From NCBI GenBank assembly GCA_947484245.1, contig CANKOT010000027.1, forward strand, positions 1 to 24,539: a DNA stretch of 24,539 bases. The letters run 5' to 3'. This stretch comes from Comamonadaceae bacterium (GTDB lineage: Bacteria; Pseudomonadota; Gammaproteobacteria; Burkholderiales; Burkholderiaceae). This document shows positions 7,984-14,785 of this stretch, piece after piece; position 1 is the stretch's first letter, and each line of letters opens with the position of its first letter. The position numbers were made by a program, and so were the translations under genes. Under the pieces are notes generated by a model that was given only the letters and a program-made list of their open reading frames with translations, had not been told where the DNA came from and did no database searches.

Positions 7984-8550
7984 ATGTTTTTCACCATTCC
8001 CACTCTCATGACATGGACGCGCATCGTTGCGATTCCCTTCATTGTGTGGGTGTTCTACTCTGACCTGCCTGTTGAGTCTCGCAACTTTTTGGCAACCACC
8101 ATGTTTGTCGTTTTTGCCATCACCGATTGGCTAGATGGCTATTTGGCTCGCAAACTCAATCAGACTTCTTCCTTTGGTGCATTTTTAGACCCCGTTGCCG
8201 ACAAGTTTTTGGTTTGCGCTGCTCTGTTGATGCTGGTTCACTTGCACCGCGTCCATGTGTTGGTGGCGCTGATCATCATCGGCCGTGAAATTGCTATCTC
8301 TGCTTTGCGCGAATGGATGGCCCAAATTGGGGCTAGCAAAAGCGTGGCGGTTCATTTTGTGGGCAAGCTCAAGACCACTGTGCAAATGGTCGCCATTCCA
8401 TTTTTGCTATACAACGGCCAACTGTTTGGCTTGATTGACACGCATTTGTGGGGTACGGCCCTCATTTGGCTTGCTTCCATTTTGACCATTTGGTCCATGA
8501 TTTATTACATGCAAAAGGCCTTGCCTGAAATTCGTGCGCGAGTGAAATGA
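7984..8550 (+). CDS. pgsA: CDP-diacylglycerol--glycerol-3-phosphate 3-phosphatidyltransferase
   Basis: 188-residue inner-membrane enzyme that makes phosphatidylglycerol phosphate, the committed step to PG and cardiolipin. The CDP-alcohol phosphotransferase signature D-x2-DG-x2-AR-x8-G-x3-D-x3-D is complete (Asp48, Asp51-Gly52, Ala55-Arg56, Gly65, Asp69, Asp73; read as DWLDGYLAR then GAFLDPVADK). Several hydrophobic segments cover the rest. Length is normal for PgsA. It follows uvrC, a gene order common in proteobacteria. Its stop overlaps the next ATG (ATGA), linking translation to the DMT transporter gene. Confidence 0.96.
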   Translation: MFFTIPTLMTWTRIVAIPFIVWVFYSDLPVESRNFLATTMFVVFAITDWLDGYLARKLNQTSSFGAFLDPVADKFLVCAALLMLVHLHRVHVLVALIIIGREIAISALREWMAQIGASKSVAVHFVGKLKTTVQMVAIPFLLYNGQLFGLIDTHLWGTALIWLASILTIWSMIYYMQKALPEIRARVK

Positions 8551-9470
8551 GTCACCCAAGTTCATCTGATGCTTGGGTGCGGGCCATGCCTGCGGTCTTT
8601 GTGCTCATTTGGAGCACCGGTTTTATTGTTGCGCGCTATGGCATGCCCCATGCGCCCCCTTTTTCCTTTCTCTGGTATCGGTATGCCTTGTCCATCGCCT
8701 GTTTTGTCGTTTGGATTCGCTTTGCGGGAGTTCGGTGGCCCCAAAGTCGAGCCGAGTGGTTTCATTTGTCGGTCACGGGCATCCTCATGCATGCAGGTTA
8801 TCTGGGCGGAGTCTGGGCTGCAGTCAAGGCAGGGATGGGCTCAGGCTTGTCGGCCCTTATCGTAGGACTGCAGCCAGTGCTGACGGCCATTTGGCTTTCT
8901 TCGAGCAGCGCATCCTCAGAAAATCGAGTCAGTCAGCGCCAATGGATGGGTTTGGCTTTGGGTTTTTGTGGGCTGCTCTTGGTGCTCTGGCGAAAGCTCA
9001 CGCAGGGCAGCGCGCTCGATCACGTCACGCTGTTGAATTTGAGTTTTGCAATCATGGCGCTATTGTCTATCACGCTGGGCACCTTGTATCAAAAAACCTT
9101 TGTCAAGCCATGCGATGTCAGAACGGCCAATACAACCCAATTGATTGCAGCAATGCTGGTGACCACCCCCTTTGCGTGGTTTGAAACTGAATCGGTGCAA
9201 TGGAATTCTGAAAGCATGGGAGCCATGGCTTGGTCTGTATTAGGATTGACTTTAGGCGGGAGTTCGCTTTTGTACCTGTTGATTCAGAAGGGCGCCGCTG
9301 CCAGCGTCACTAGTTTGATGTACTTGGTGCCGCCCTGCACAGCGTTGATGGCCTGGTTCTTGTTTGATGAACCCATCACCGCGATCACACTGGTTGGCAT
9401 TGCCCTCACAGCATGGGGCGTCAGTTGGGTGCTCAGACCTGCTCAATTAATTGAAGGAGAGAGAAGATGA
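8547..9470 (+). CDS. DMT-superfamily transporter (two EamA domains)
   Basis: 307 residues with about ten hydrophobic segments arranged as two EamA repeats (about 12-145 and 165-298), the layout of drug/metabolite exporters of the inner membrane. Typical features are IWSTGFIVARYGMPHAPP near the N-terminus, GLSALIVGLQPVLTA at the end of repeat 1, and VTSLMYLVPPCTALMAWFLFDEP in repeat 2. Substrate unknown. It overlaps pgsA upstream and the dehydrogenase downstream by ATGA at both ends. A role in export of a metabolite related to the dehydrogenase is possible but only suggested by position. Confidence 0.9.
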   Translation: MSHPSSSDAWVRAMPAVFVLIWSTGFIVARYGMPHAPPFSFLWYRYALSIACFVVWIRFAGVRWPQSRAEWFHLSVTGILMHAGYLGGVWAAVKAGMGSGLSALIVGLQPVLTAIWLSSSSASSENRVSQRQWMGLALGFCGLLLVLWRKLTQGSALDHVTLLNLSFAIMALLSITLGTLYQKTFVKPCDVRTANTTQLIAAMLVTTPFAWFETESVQWNSESMGAMAWSVLGLTLGGSSLLYLLIQKGAAASVTSLMYLVPPCTALMAWFLFDEPITAITLVGIALTAWGVSWVLRPAQLIEGERR

Positions 9471-10552
9471 GTCAAAAACGAATTGCAGTGATTGCCGGGG
9501 ACGGTATTGGCAAAGAAGTCATGCCAGAGGGCTTGCGCGTCATGGAGGCAGCGGCATCCAAATTCAACCTTGATTTGAAATTTGATCACTTTGACTTTTC
9601 AAGTTGGGACTACTTTGAAAAGCACGGCCAAATGTTGCCTGACAACTGGAAAGACCAAATAGGTGGACACGATGCCATTTATTTTGGCGCGGTGGGTTGG
9701 CCTGACAAAATTGCCGACCATGTGTCTTTGTGGGGATCCTTGTTGATGTTCCGCCGCGAGTTTGATCAGTACATCAACTTGCGCCCCGCCAGACTGATGC
9801 CTGGCATCATTGCACCGGTGGTTCGAAAAGATGGCTCGCCTAGGCAGCCCGGTGAAATTGACATGTACATCGTGCGGGAAAACACTGAGGGCGAGTACTC
9901 CAGCATTGGAGGCCGCATGTACCAAGGTACAGAGCGCGAAATTGTGATGCAGGAGACGGTGATGTCGCGCATTGGCGTTGACCGTGTGTTGAAGTTTGCC
10001 TTTGAGTTGGCCCAGTCGCGGCCCAAAAAACATTTAACCAGTGCCACCAAGTCCAACGGCATTGCCATCACCATGCCATATTGGGATGAGCGCGTTGTCG
10101 AGATGGCCAAGAACTATCCAGGCATTCAGCTTGACAAGTTTCACATCGATATATTGACGGCGCATTTTGTCCAACGCCCCGACTTTTTTGATGTGGTGGT
10201 TGCCAGCAATTTGTTTGGCGATATCTTGAGCGACCTAGGCCCGGCTTGTACCGGCACCATTGGCATTGCGCCCAGTGCCAACCTCAATCCCGATAAAAAA
10301 TATCCTTCCTTGTTTGAGCCCGTGCACGGCTCTGCCCCCGACATTGCTGGCAAGAGCATCGCCAACCCCATTGGTCAAATTTGGTGTGGCGCCATGATGT
10401 TGGAATTTTTAGGCAGCAAACCTGCGCACGATGCTGTGTTGGGTGCCATTGAAAAAGTTTTGGCACCAAATAGTGGCGCGCCACGGACCGCCGATATTGG
10501 GGGTTCTGCTAATACGCAAGACCTTGGCAAAGCCATTGCTGAGGCTTTATGA
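9467..10552 (+). CDS. dmlA: Tartrate / D-malate dehydrogenase (decarboxylating)
   Basis: 361-residue member of the isopropylmalate/isocitrate dehydrogenase family, NAD+- and divalent-metal-dependent. The N-terminal RIAVIAGDGIGKEV, YINLRPARLMPG, NTEGEYSSIGGR, the metal-binding region VVASNLFGDILSDLGPA and the nucleotide-binding FEPVHGSAPDIAGK are all intact. The residues in the DKIADHVSLWGSLLMFRREF segment match tartrate/D-malate dehydrogenases rather than LeuB, so D-malate to pyruvate plus CO2 or tartrate oxidation is the likely reaction; substrate choice is not provable by eye. The start has a good Shine-Dalgarno (AAGGAG, about 9453-9458) even though it overlaps the preceding stop. A weak terminator-like hairpin follows. 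Confidence 0.9.
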   Translation: MSQKRIAVIAGDGIGKEVMPEGLRVMEAAASKFNLDLKFDHFDFSSWDYFEKHGQMLPDNWKDQIGGHDAIYFGAVGWPDKIADHVSLWGSLLMFRREFDQYINLRPARLMPGIIAPVVRKDGSPRQPGEIDMYIVRENTEGEYSSIGGRMYQGTEREIVMQETVMSRIGVDRVLKFAFELAQSRPKKHLTSATKSNGIAITMPYWDERVVEMAKNYPGIQLDKFHIDILTAHFVQRPDFFDVVVASNLFGDILSDLGPACTGTIGIAPSANLNPDKKYPSLFEPVHGSAPDIAGKSIANPIGQIWCGAMMLEFLGSKPAHDAVLGAIEKVLAPNSGAPRTADIGGSANTQDLGKAIAEAL

Positions 10553-10566
10553 GAACTTTTGGGATC

Positions 10567-10592
10567 AAGTTTAGCAACTAAAATTTTTTTTT
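10567..10592 (+). terminator. Weak terminator-like hairpin after dmlA
   Basis: An AT-rich stem (TTTAG/CTAAA, loop CAA, extendable with one mismatch) at about 10567-10582 is followed by nine T at 10584-10592, 15 bases after the dmlA stop. The stem is weak; the T run is the main support. Confidence 0.45.
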
Positions 10593-10623
10593 CAATAAGT
10601 CCCCCGTCGTCATTGAGTTTGGA

Positions 10624-10655
10624 TCTAGAATTCGTTTCGCATTGCGGTTTCTAGA
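10624..10655 (+). repeat. Inverted repeat TCTAGAA/TTCTAGA upstream of hupB
   Basis: TCTAGAA (10624-10630) and TTCTAGA (10649-10655) form a perfect 7-base inverted repeat with an 18-base spacer, ending 11 bases before the hupB -35 box. It could be a binding site for a regulator, or chance in an AT-rich region. Confidence 0.3.
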
Positions 10656-10666
10656 CTGAAAATCAT

Positions 10667-10694
10667 TTGACAGGCTCGGTTTGTCTGTTTAAAT
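10667..10694 (+). promoter_or_regulatory. Probable hupB promoter
   Basis: Perfect -35 TTGACA at 10667-10672 and TTAAAT at 10689-10694 with a 16-base spacer. The predicted start near 10701 leaves a leader of about 120 bases before the hupB ATG, which carries two perfect hairpins. Confidence 0.6.
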
Positions 10695-10734
10695 GTAGTC
10701 TACAAATTCTTTGCGGAGACAATGTTTTGCCCCC

Positions 10735-10751
10735 GAAGTTTTTCAAACTTC
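10735..10751 (+). repeat. Hairpin 1 in the hupB leader
   Basis: Perfect 7-base stem GAAGTTT/AAACTTC with a 3-base loop. There is no T run directly after it, so it is not a standard terminator. Confidence 0.5.
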
Positions 10752-10776
10752 AAACAAAATTTTTAACTCTGATGAG

Positions 10777-10807
10777 TCACTCAATTTTTGAGTGAATTTA
10801 TTTTTTT
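10777..10807 (+). terminator. Hairpin 2 in the hupB leader, attenuator-like
   Basis: Perfect 7-base stem TCACTCA/TGAGTGA (10777-10783 and 10789-10795) with a 5-base loop, followed by ATTTATTTTTTT. It sits 27 bases before the hupB ATG, downstream of the predicted promoter. It has the shape of a weak intrinsic terminator or of a structure that limits ribosome entry. Function inferred. Confidence 0.4.
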
Positions 10808-10821
10808 CGAAAGCTCTTTGT

Positions 10822-11094
10822 ATGAATAAGACAGAATTGATTGAGCACATTGCCAAACAAGCAGATATTTCCAAAGCTGCTGCAGGCCGCGCATTGGAAG
10901 CCACCATTGGAGCTGTTCGCACCACATTGAAAAAGGGCGGCACTGTCGCCCTGGTTGGTTTCGGCACTTTTGCTGTGACCAAGCGCGCTGCACGCACTGG
11001 CCGCAACCCGCGCACTGGCGTTGCCATCAAAATCAAATCCGCCAAGGTGCCTAAGTTCCGTCCAGGCAAGGCCCTTAAAGACGCCCTGAACTGA
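10822..11094 (+). CDS. hupB: HU-family DNA-binding protein
   Basis: 90 residues, the usual size of HU. This nucleoid-associated protein bends DNA as a dimer. The N-terminal helices ([20 protein letters not shown]) and the HU/IHF signature around [21 protein letters not shown] (about 47-67) are intact, including the Arg-Asn-Pro at the tip of the DNA-binding arm. The start is the ATG at 10822; the frame is open ten codons further upstream, but that stretch is a T-rich hairpin. No Shine-Dalgarno is seen. Position upstream of ppiD matches the hupB-ppiD order known from E. coli, which favours HU over IHF. Confidence 0.95.
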   Translation: MNKTELIEHIAKQADISKAAAGRALEATIGAVRTTLKKGGTVALVGFGTFAVTKRAARTGRNPRTGVAIKIKSAKVPKFRPGKALKDALN

Positions 11095-11109
11095 TCTTTG
11101 ATTAAGGGG

Positions 11110-11185
11110 GGGTGATTAGCTCAGTTGGTAGAGCGGCGCCCTTACAAGGCGTAGGTCGGCGGTTCGACCCCGTCATCACCCACCA
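11110..11185 (+). tRNA. tRNA-Val(TAC)
   Basis: Full cloverleaf: acceptor GGGTGAT pairs with ATCACCC (11110-11116/11175-11181), D arm GCTC/GAGC, anticodon loop CTTACAA with anticodon TAC, T arm with GGTTCGACCCC, discriminator A and an encoded CCA (11183-11185). It starts 15 bases after hupB and is followed by a terminator, so it is probably cut from a hupB-tRNA transcript or made from a promoter inside hupB. Confidence 0.97.
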
Positions 11186-11194
11186 CCCCCAAGC

Positions 11195-11226
11195 AAAGGC
11201 GAACAGGTTGTTCGCCTTTTGTGTTT
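11195..11226 (+). terminator. Intrinsic terminator after tRNA-Val
   Basis: An 11-base perfect stem AAAGGCGAACA/TGTTCGCCTTT with a GGT loop (11195-11219), followed by TGTGTTTTT. It ends the hupB-tRNA unit, so ppiD needs its own promoter; I see no convincing one in the 40 bases that remain. Confidence 0.9.
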
Positions 11227-11265
11227 TTAAGACATTGCCCGCGTCACTTCACAGAGAGTTCTCAC

Positions 11266-13206
11266 ATGTTTGATTTTGTCCGCAATAACACCAAGATCAT
11301 GATGGGCATTTTGTTCTTGCTCATCATTCCTTCCTTTGTTTTGTTTGGTCTTGAAGGCTACAGTCGTTTCGATGACAAAGGCATTGTGGTCGCCAAGGTT
11401 GACGGTCAAAAAATCAACCAATCCGATTGGGATGCTGCCCACAAGAATGAGGTTGATCGCATTCGAGCCTCCATGCCCACGCTCGATGTGAAATTGTTTG
11501 ATACCCCAGAAGCCAAATACGCCACGCTGGAGCGATTGGTTCGCGATAAGGTGATTGCCGCCGCCGCACAAAAAATGCATTTGGTCGCCAGCGATCAACG
11601 TTTGGCCAAAGAGCTCCAGCAAAGCCCTGCTATTGCGGCATTGCGCAGCGCCGATGGCAAGCTCGACATGGAACGTTACAAGCAATTGGCAGCTTCTCAG
11701 GGCATGACGCCTGAAATGTTTGAAATGCAAGTGCGTGCAGATTTGTCAAACAGACAGGTCATACAAGGTGTTCAAGCCTCCGCATATGCAACTTCTGCCC
11801 AAACGCAAACAGCCTTGAACGCATTCATGCAGCGCCGTGAAGTTCAAATTCTCAATTTCCCTGCTGCCGATTACCTCAAAAAAGTCTCCGTTTCAGATGC
11901 TGATGTGCAAGCCTATTACGACAAAAACAAAGGCCAATACCAATCCATGGAAATGGCCGACATTGAATACATCGTTCTCGACATTGAAACTTTGCGGCAG
12001 TCGATCACACTCAACGAGCAAGACCTTAAGTCTTACTATGAGCAAAATCTTCAGCGCTTGTCTAGCAAAGAAGAGCGGCGTGCTAGCCATATTTTGATTA
12101 CGGCATCCAAAGATGCGCCTGAAGCTGAGAAAAAAGCTGCGCGGGCCAAGGCTGAAGAATTGTTGAAATCTGTTAAAACCAAGCCTGCTAGCTTTGCAGA
12201 TGTTGCCCGTAAAAACTCGCAAGACCCAGGCTCTGCAGTCAAGGGCGGCGATTTGGACTTCTTTGGTCGTGGCGCCATGGTCAAGGTTTTTGAAGATGCT
12301 GTTTTCAGCATGAAAAAGTCTGACATCAGCGATTTGGTGGAGTCTGAGTTTGGCTATCACATCATTCAAGTCACCGACATCAAGTCCCCCAAAGCGCAAA
12401 GTTTTGAGTCACTGCGCCCATCTTTAGAGGCAGACTTGAAAAAGCAACAAGCTCAGCGCAAATACGCAGAACTGGCTGAAACCTTTTCCAACATGGTGTA
12501 CGAACAGTCGGACAGCTTGAAGCCCGTTGCAGAAAAACTCAAACTCAACATTCAAAAGGCCAATCAAGTGGCGCGTCAACCTGCCAACCCAGCGCAGGCT
12601 AAGGGCATTTTGAGCAACCCCGCATTGTTGCAAGCCTTGTTCAATGAAGCCTCCTTGCAAAAGCAGCGCAACACGGAAGCCATTGAAGTGGCGCCTAGCA
12701 CTTTGGTTTCTGCGCGGGTAGTCAAGCACCAACCTGCAGCCACTTTGCCCTTGGCCGAAGTGAAAGAGTTTGTGAAACGCGCCTTGATGCAAGAAAAGGC
12801 TGCCGAAATGGCCAAAGCGCAGGGAGAGCAACGCTTGGCTGCACTCAAGGCGAAAACGGCTTCCGAGCCACTTCCCAATGCCATTGTGATTTCTCGTGAA
12901 ATGACACAAAGGCAATTGCCGCAAGTGGTGGACGCTGCATTGCGCGCAGACCCCAACAATTTACCGTCGGTCAATGGCGTTGACTTGGGTGCTCAAGGGT
13001 ATGCCGTGGTGCGTGTGACAAAGGTCTTTCCACCAGAGCCAGAAAACAAAGCGCTCATGGCGCAGGCCCAACAACAATTCACGCAACTTTGGGGCACTGC
13101 CGAAACTCAGGCTTACATTGCCCATTTGAAGTCCATGCTGAAAGCTGAAATTTTGGTGCCTAAGCCAAGTGCTGCCAAGCCTAAGTCAGAGGCGCAGGGC
13201 GCCTGA
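11266..13206 (+). CDS. ppiD: Periplasmic peptidyl-prolyl isomerase/chaperone PpiD
   Basis: 646 residues. PpiD is anchored in the inner membrane by one N-terminal segment (about 12-31, IMMGILFLLIIPSFVLFG) and faces the periplasm, where it assists folding of newly exported proteins at the Sec translocon. Domains: SurA-like N-terminal chaperone region (about 45-200), a parvulin domain (about 270-372; RRASHILIT, NSQDPGSAVKGGDLDFFGRG, ESEFGYHIIQV) and a C-terminal region with a Gln/Ala-rich end. The ATG at 11266, preceded by AGAGAG, is preferred over an in-frame TTG at 11221 that lies in the terminator. hupB-ppiD order is conserved in proteobacteria. Confidence 0.95.
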   Translation: MFDFVRNNTKIMMGILFLLIIPSFVLFGLEGYSRFDDKGIVVAKVDGQKINQSDWDAAHKNEVDRIRASMPTLDVKLFDTPEAKYATLERLVRDKVIAAAAQKMHLVASDQRLAKELQQSPAIAALRSADGKLDMERYKQLAASQGMTPEMFEMQVRADLSNRQVIQGVQASAYATSAQTQTALNAFMQRREVQILNFPAADYLKKVSVSDADVQAYYDKNKGQYQSMEMADIEYIVLDIETLRQSITLNEQDLKSYYEQNLQRLSSKEERRASHILITASKDAPEAEKKAARAKAEELLKSVKTKPASFADVARKNSQDPGSAVKGGDLDFFGRGAMVKVFEDAVFSMKKSDISDLVESEFGYHIIQVTDIKSPKAQSFESLRPSLEADLKKQQAQRKYAELAETFSNMVYEQSDSLKPVAEKLKLNIQKANQVARQPANPAQAKGILSNPALLQALFNEASLQKQRNTEAIEVAPSTLVSARVVKHQPAATLPLAEVKEFVKRALMQEKAAEMAKAQGEQRLAALKAKTASEPLPNAIVISREMTQRQLPQVVDAALRADPNNLPSVNGVDLGAQGYAVVRVTKVFPPEPENKALMAQAQQQFTQLWGTAETQAYIAHLKSMLKAEILVPKPSAAKPKSEAQGA

Positions 13207-13224
13207 AAGAGAAATAGATTCAGC

Positions 13225-13230
13225 TATAAT
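13225..13230 (+). promoter_or_regulatory. -10 box of tRNA-His
   Basis: Consensus TATAAT 11 bases before the tRNA-His gene, directly after the ppiD stop. No good -35 sequence is seen at 16-18 bases upstream (it would fall in the ppiD stop region). Confidence 0.6.
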
Positions 13231-13241
13231 TTCGCTTCTAC

Positions 13242-13318
13242 GGTGGCTGTAGCTCAGTTGGTAGAGTCCAGGATTGTGATTCCTGTTGTCGTGGGTTCGA
13301 GCCCCATCAGCCACCCCA
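13242..13318 (+). tRNA. tRNA-His(GTG)
   Basis: Cloverleaf with acceptor GTGGCTG/CAGCCAC, an encoded extra 5' G (position -1, 13242) facing discriminator C (13315), as required for histidyl-tRNA synthetase, anticodon loop TTGTGAT with anticodon GTG, T loop TTCGAGC and encoded CCA (13316-13318). Confidence 0.97.
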
Positions 13319-13329
13319 TTTCATTCAAG

Positions 13330-13364
13330 CAATTAGCCCGGTCTTCCGGGCTTTTTGCTAATTG
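13330..13364 (+). terminator. Nested hairpin terminator after tRNA-His
   Basis: Inner stem AGCCCGG/CCGGGCT with TCTT loop (13335-13352), followed by a T run: a standard intrinsic terminator. A second, perfect 8-base inverted repeat CAATTAGC/GCTAATTG (13330-13337 and 13357-13364) encloses it and shares AGC with the inner stem. Confidence 0.9.
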
Positions 13365-13380
13365 ATTCATTCCTTTCGTT

Positions 13381-14424
13381 TTGCATCAAGTTAATCAGAA
13401 TTCAAACACAGCCATTGACATTGTTTACCTCTGGGTCAATGGCAACGATGGCGAGTGGCGTGCCAAGCGCGAAAAATATGCGGAGAAGTTAAAAGCTGCT
13501 GGCAACTTAAGCTTTGCCAAGTTTGGCAATGTGGAAGGGCGATACCGCGACAACGACGAATTGCGGTTTAGCTTGCGTGCTCTTGAACAGTTCTTTCCCG
13601 AACACGGCCACATTTACATCGTCACAGATGGTCAGGTGCCCGATTGGTTTCAAGCTTCAGATCGAATTACCCTGGTCGATCACCATCAACTGATTCCCCA
13701 TTCAGCCTTGCCCACATTCGACTCTGGCAACATTGAGTCTTACATCCATCACATTCCAGGGCTATCGGAGCGCTATTTCTACCTCAACGACGATGTGTTT
13801 TTTGGAGCGCCAGTCTGCTTGGAGAATTGGTTTTTTGAAAATGGCTTTTATGTGTCTTGGTCAGATGAGCCCAAGGTGAAGGGAAGCAAGTTGCAAGTCG
13901 AATCAACATCCCTGGAAAATGCCAGTCGCTTGTCCAAGCAGTGGCTGCAAGTTAAATTGGACAACTCAAACCCCCAAAATGCTTCAAGTGTCAGAAAAAT
14001 AGACCCTTTGTATCAGCACACCTCAAGAACTTTCTCGCATTCGCCTAGGCCCATGTTGAAGTCGGTGATGATGGAAATTGAACGCGATGCGCCAGAACTG
14101 TTTGAGCGGGTGCGGTCCACTGTTTTTCGCACCTGGAACAAGCCGACCATCATTTCTGACTTTGTATTGCGCTGGGTCTTGGCGCATGGTTTGGCCAAAA
14201 CAATAGACCATTCACATTTGTACATTGCGACGGGTGAGTCTGTAGAGATGCAATCACTCAAGCATCTCAAAAAGATGTTTGGCAGCCTAGATTTCTTTTG
14301 CATCAATGACACCACAGACGATGCCCACGATGCAGATCCTCGTCTCCTTCAAATCCAGGGCATGTTGAATGACCTGTTGCCCATTTCTTCGCAAAGTGAG
14401 ATGGCAACAGTTGCTTTGGCCTAA
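13381..14424 (+). CDS. Stealth-family sugar-phosphate transferase
   Basis: 347 residues. Stealth proteins are cytosolic hexose-1-phosphate transferases that build phosphodiester-linked capsular or exopolysaccharides. The conserved regions appear in order: CR1 (IDIVYLWVNGNDGEW, about 12-26), CR2 (RYRDNDELRFSLRALEQFFP to FYLNDDVFFG, about 54-142), CR3 (QHTSRTFSHSPRPMLK and FRTWNKP, about 212-255) and a short CR4-like end (CINDTTDDAHDADP, about 307-320). The most likely start is TTG at 13381: an in-frame stop lies at 13363 and there is no ATG before CR1. No Shine-Dalgarno is seen. It stands alone, without other polysaccharide genes, between the tRNA-His terminator and phhB, so its acceptor and product are unknown. 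Confidence 0.85.
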   Translation: MHQVNQNSNTAIDIVYLWVNGNDGEWRAKREKYAEKLKAAGNLSFAKFGNVEGRYRDNDELRFSLRALEQFFPEHGHIYIVTDGQVPDWFQASDRITLVDHHQLIPHSALPTFDSGNIESYIHHIPGLSERYFYLNDDVFFGAPVCLENWFFENGFYVSWSDEPKVKGSKLQVESTSLENASRLSKQWLQVKLDNSNPQNASSVRKIDPLYQHTSRTFSHSPRPMLKSVMMEIERDAPELFERVRSTVFRTWNKPTIISDFVLRWVLAHGLAKTIDHSHLYIATGESVEMQSLKHLKKMFGSLDFFCINDTTDDAHDADPRLLQIQGMLNDLLPISSQSEMATVALA

Positions 14425-14456
14425 AGCCCAACGAATAACGCAAAAAATCCAATCAA

Positions 14457-14771
14457 ATGTCAAACGATTTACTCAGCACAGATCAAGTTGCAGCTTGCAT
14501 GAAAAGCCTTCAGCAATGGACTTGCAACTTTTCAGATTTGTACATCTCAAAGGAATGGCGGTTTGAGAATTACAAAACGGCCATTGCAATGGTGGTCAAA
14601 GTGAGTGAGCTGGCTGACCGCCAAAATCACCACCCCGAAATCACTTCGTCATACACTCGGGTTCGTATCAAGTTGTGGACGCACGATGCAGAAGGCTTGA
14701 CACTCCAAGACTTTGAGCTTGCTAAAGCGATTGATCAACTTGTCGAGCAAGAATTTTCACCAACGAAATGA
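14457..14771 (+). CDS. phhB: Pterin-4a-carbinolamine dehydratase
   Basis: 104 residues; dehydrates 4a-hydroxytetrahydrobiopterin, recycling the cofactor of aromatic amino acid hydroxylases. The family core NHHPEI (His58, His59, Pro60) and the later VRIKLWTHDAEGLT (Trp74, His76) are intact. Length is normal. No phenylalanine hydroxylase gene is near, so the partner must be elsewhere or the protein has another role. It starts 32 bases after the Stealth gene, with no clear Shine-Dalgarno, and its stop overlaps an ATG of the following peptidase frame. Confidence 0.95.
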   Translation: MSNDLLSTDQVAACMKSLQQWTCNFSDLYISKEWRFENYKTAIAMVVKVSELADRQNHHPEITSSYTRVRIKLWTHDAEGLTLQDFELAKAIDQLVEQEFSPTK

Positions 14772-14785
14772 AGGAGACCCTAGAA

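Noticed and set aside
8573..9184. 203-codon frame on the plus strand inside the DMT transporter gene.
   Set aside because: Out-of-frame shadow; the EamA frame is intact with start and stop overlaps to both neighbours.
10769..10813. Possible hammerhead ribozyme: CTGATGAGTC followed later by GAAA upstream of hupB.
   Set aside because: The CUGAUGA core and the stem II candidate are present, but the required GAAA is 14 bases away from the stem II end instead of adjacent, and no stem I/III partner or cleavage site can be paired. Chance match.
13242..14456. Genomic island with attachment sites at tRNA-His around the Stealth gene.
   Set aside because: No repeat of the tRNA 3' end is visible downstream and there is no integrase. 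Acquisition remains possible but not by a visible site-specific element.
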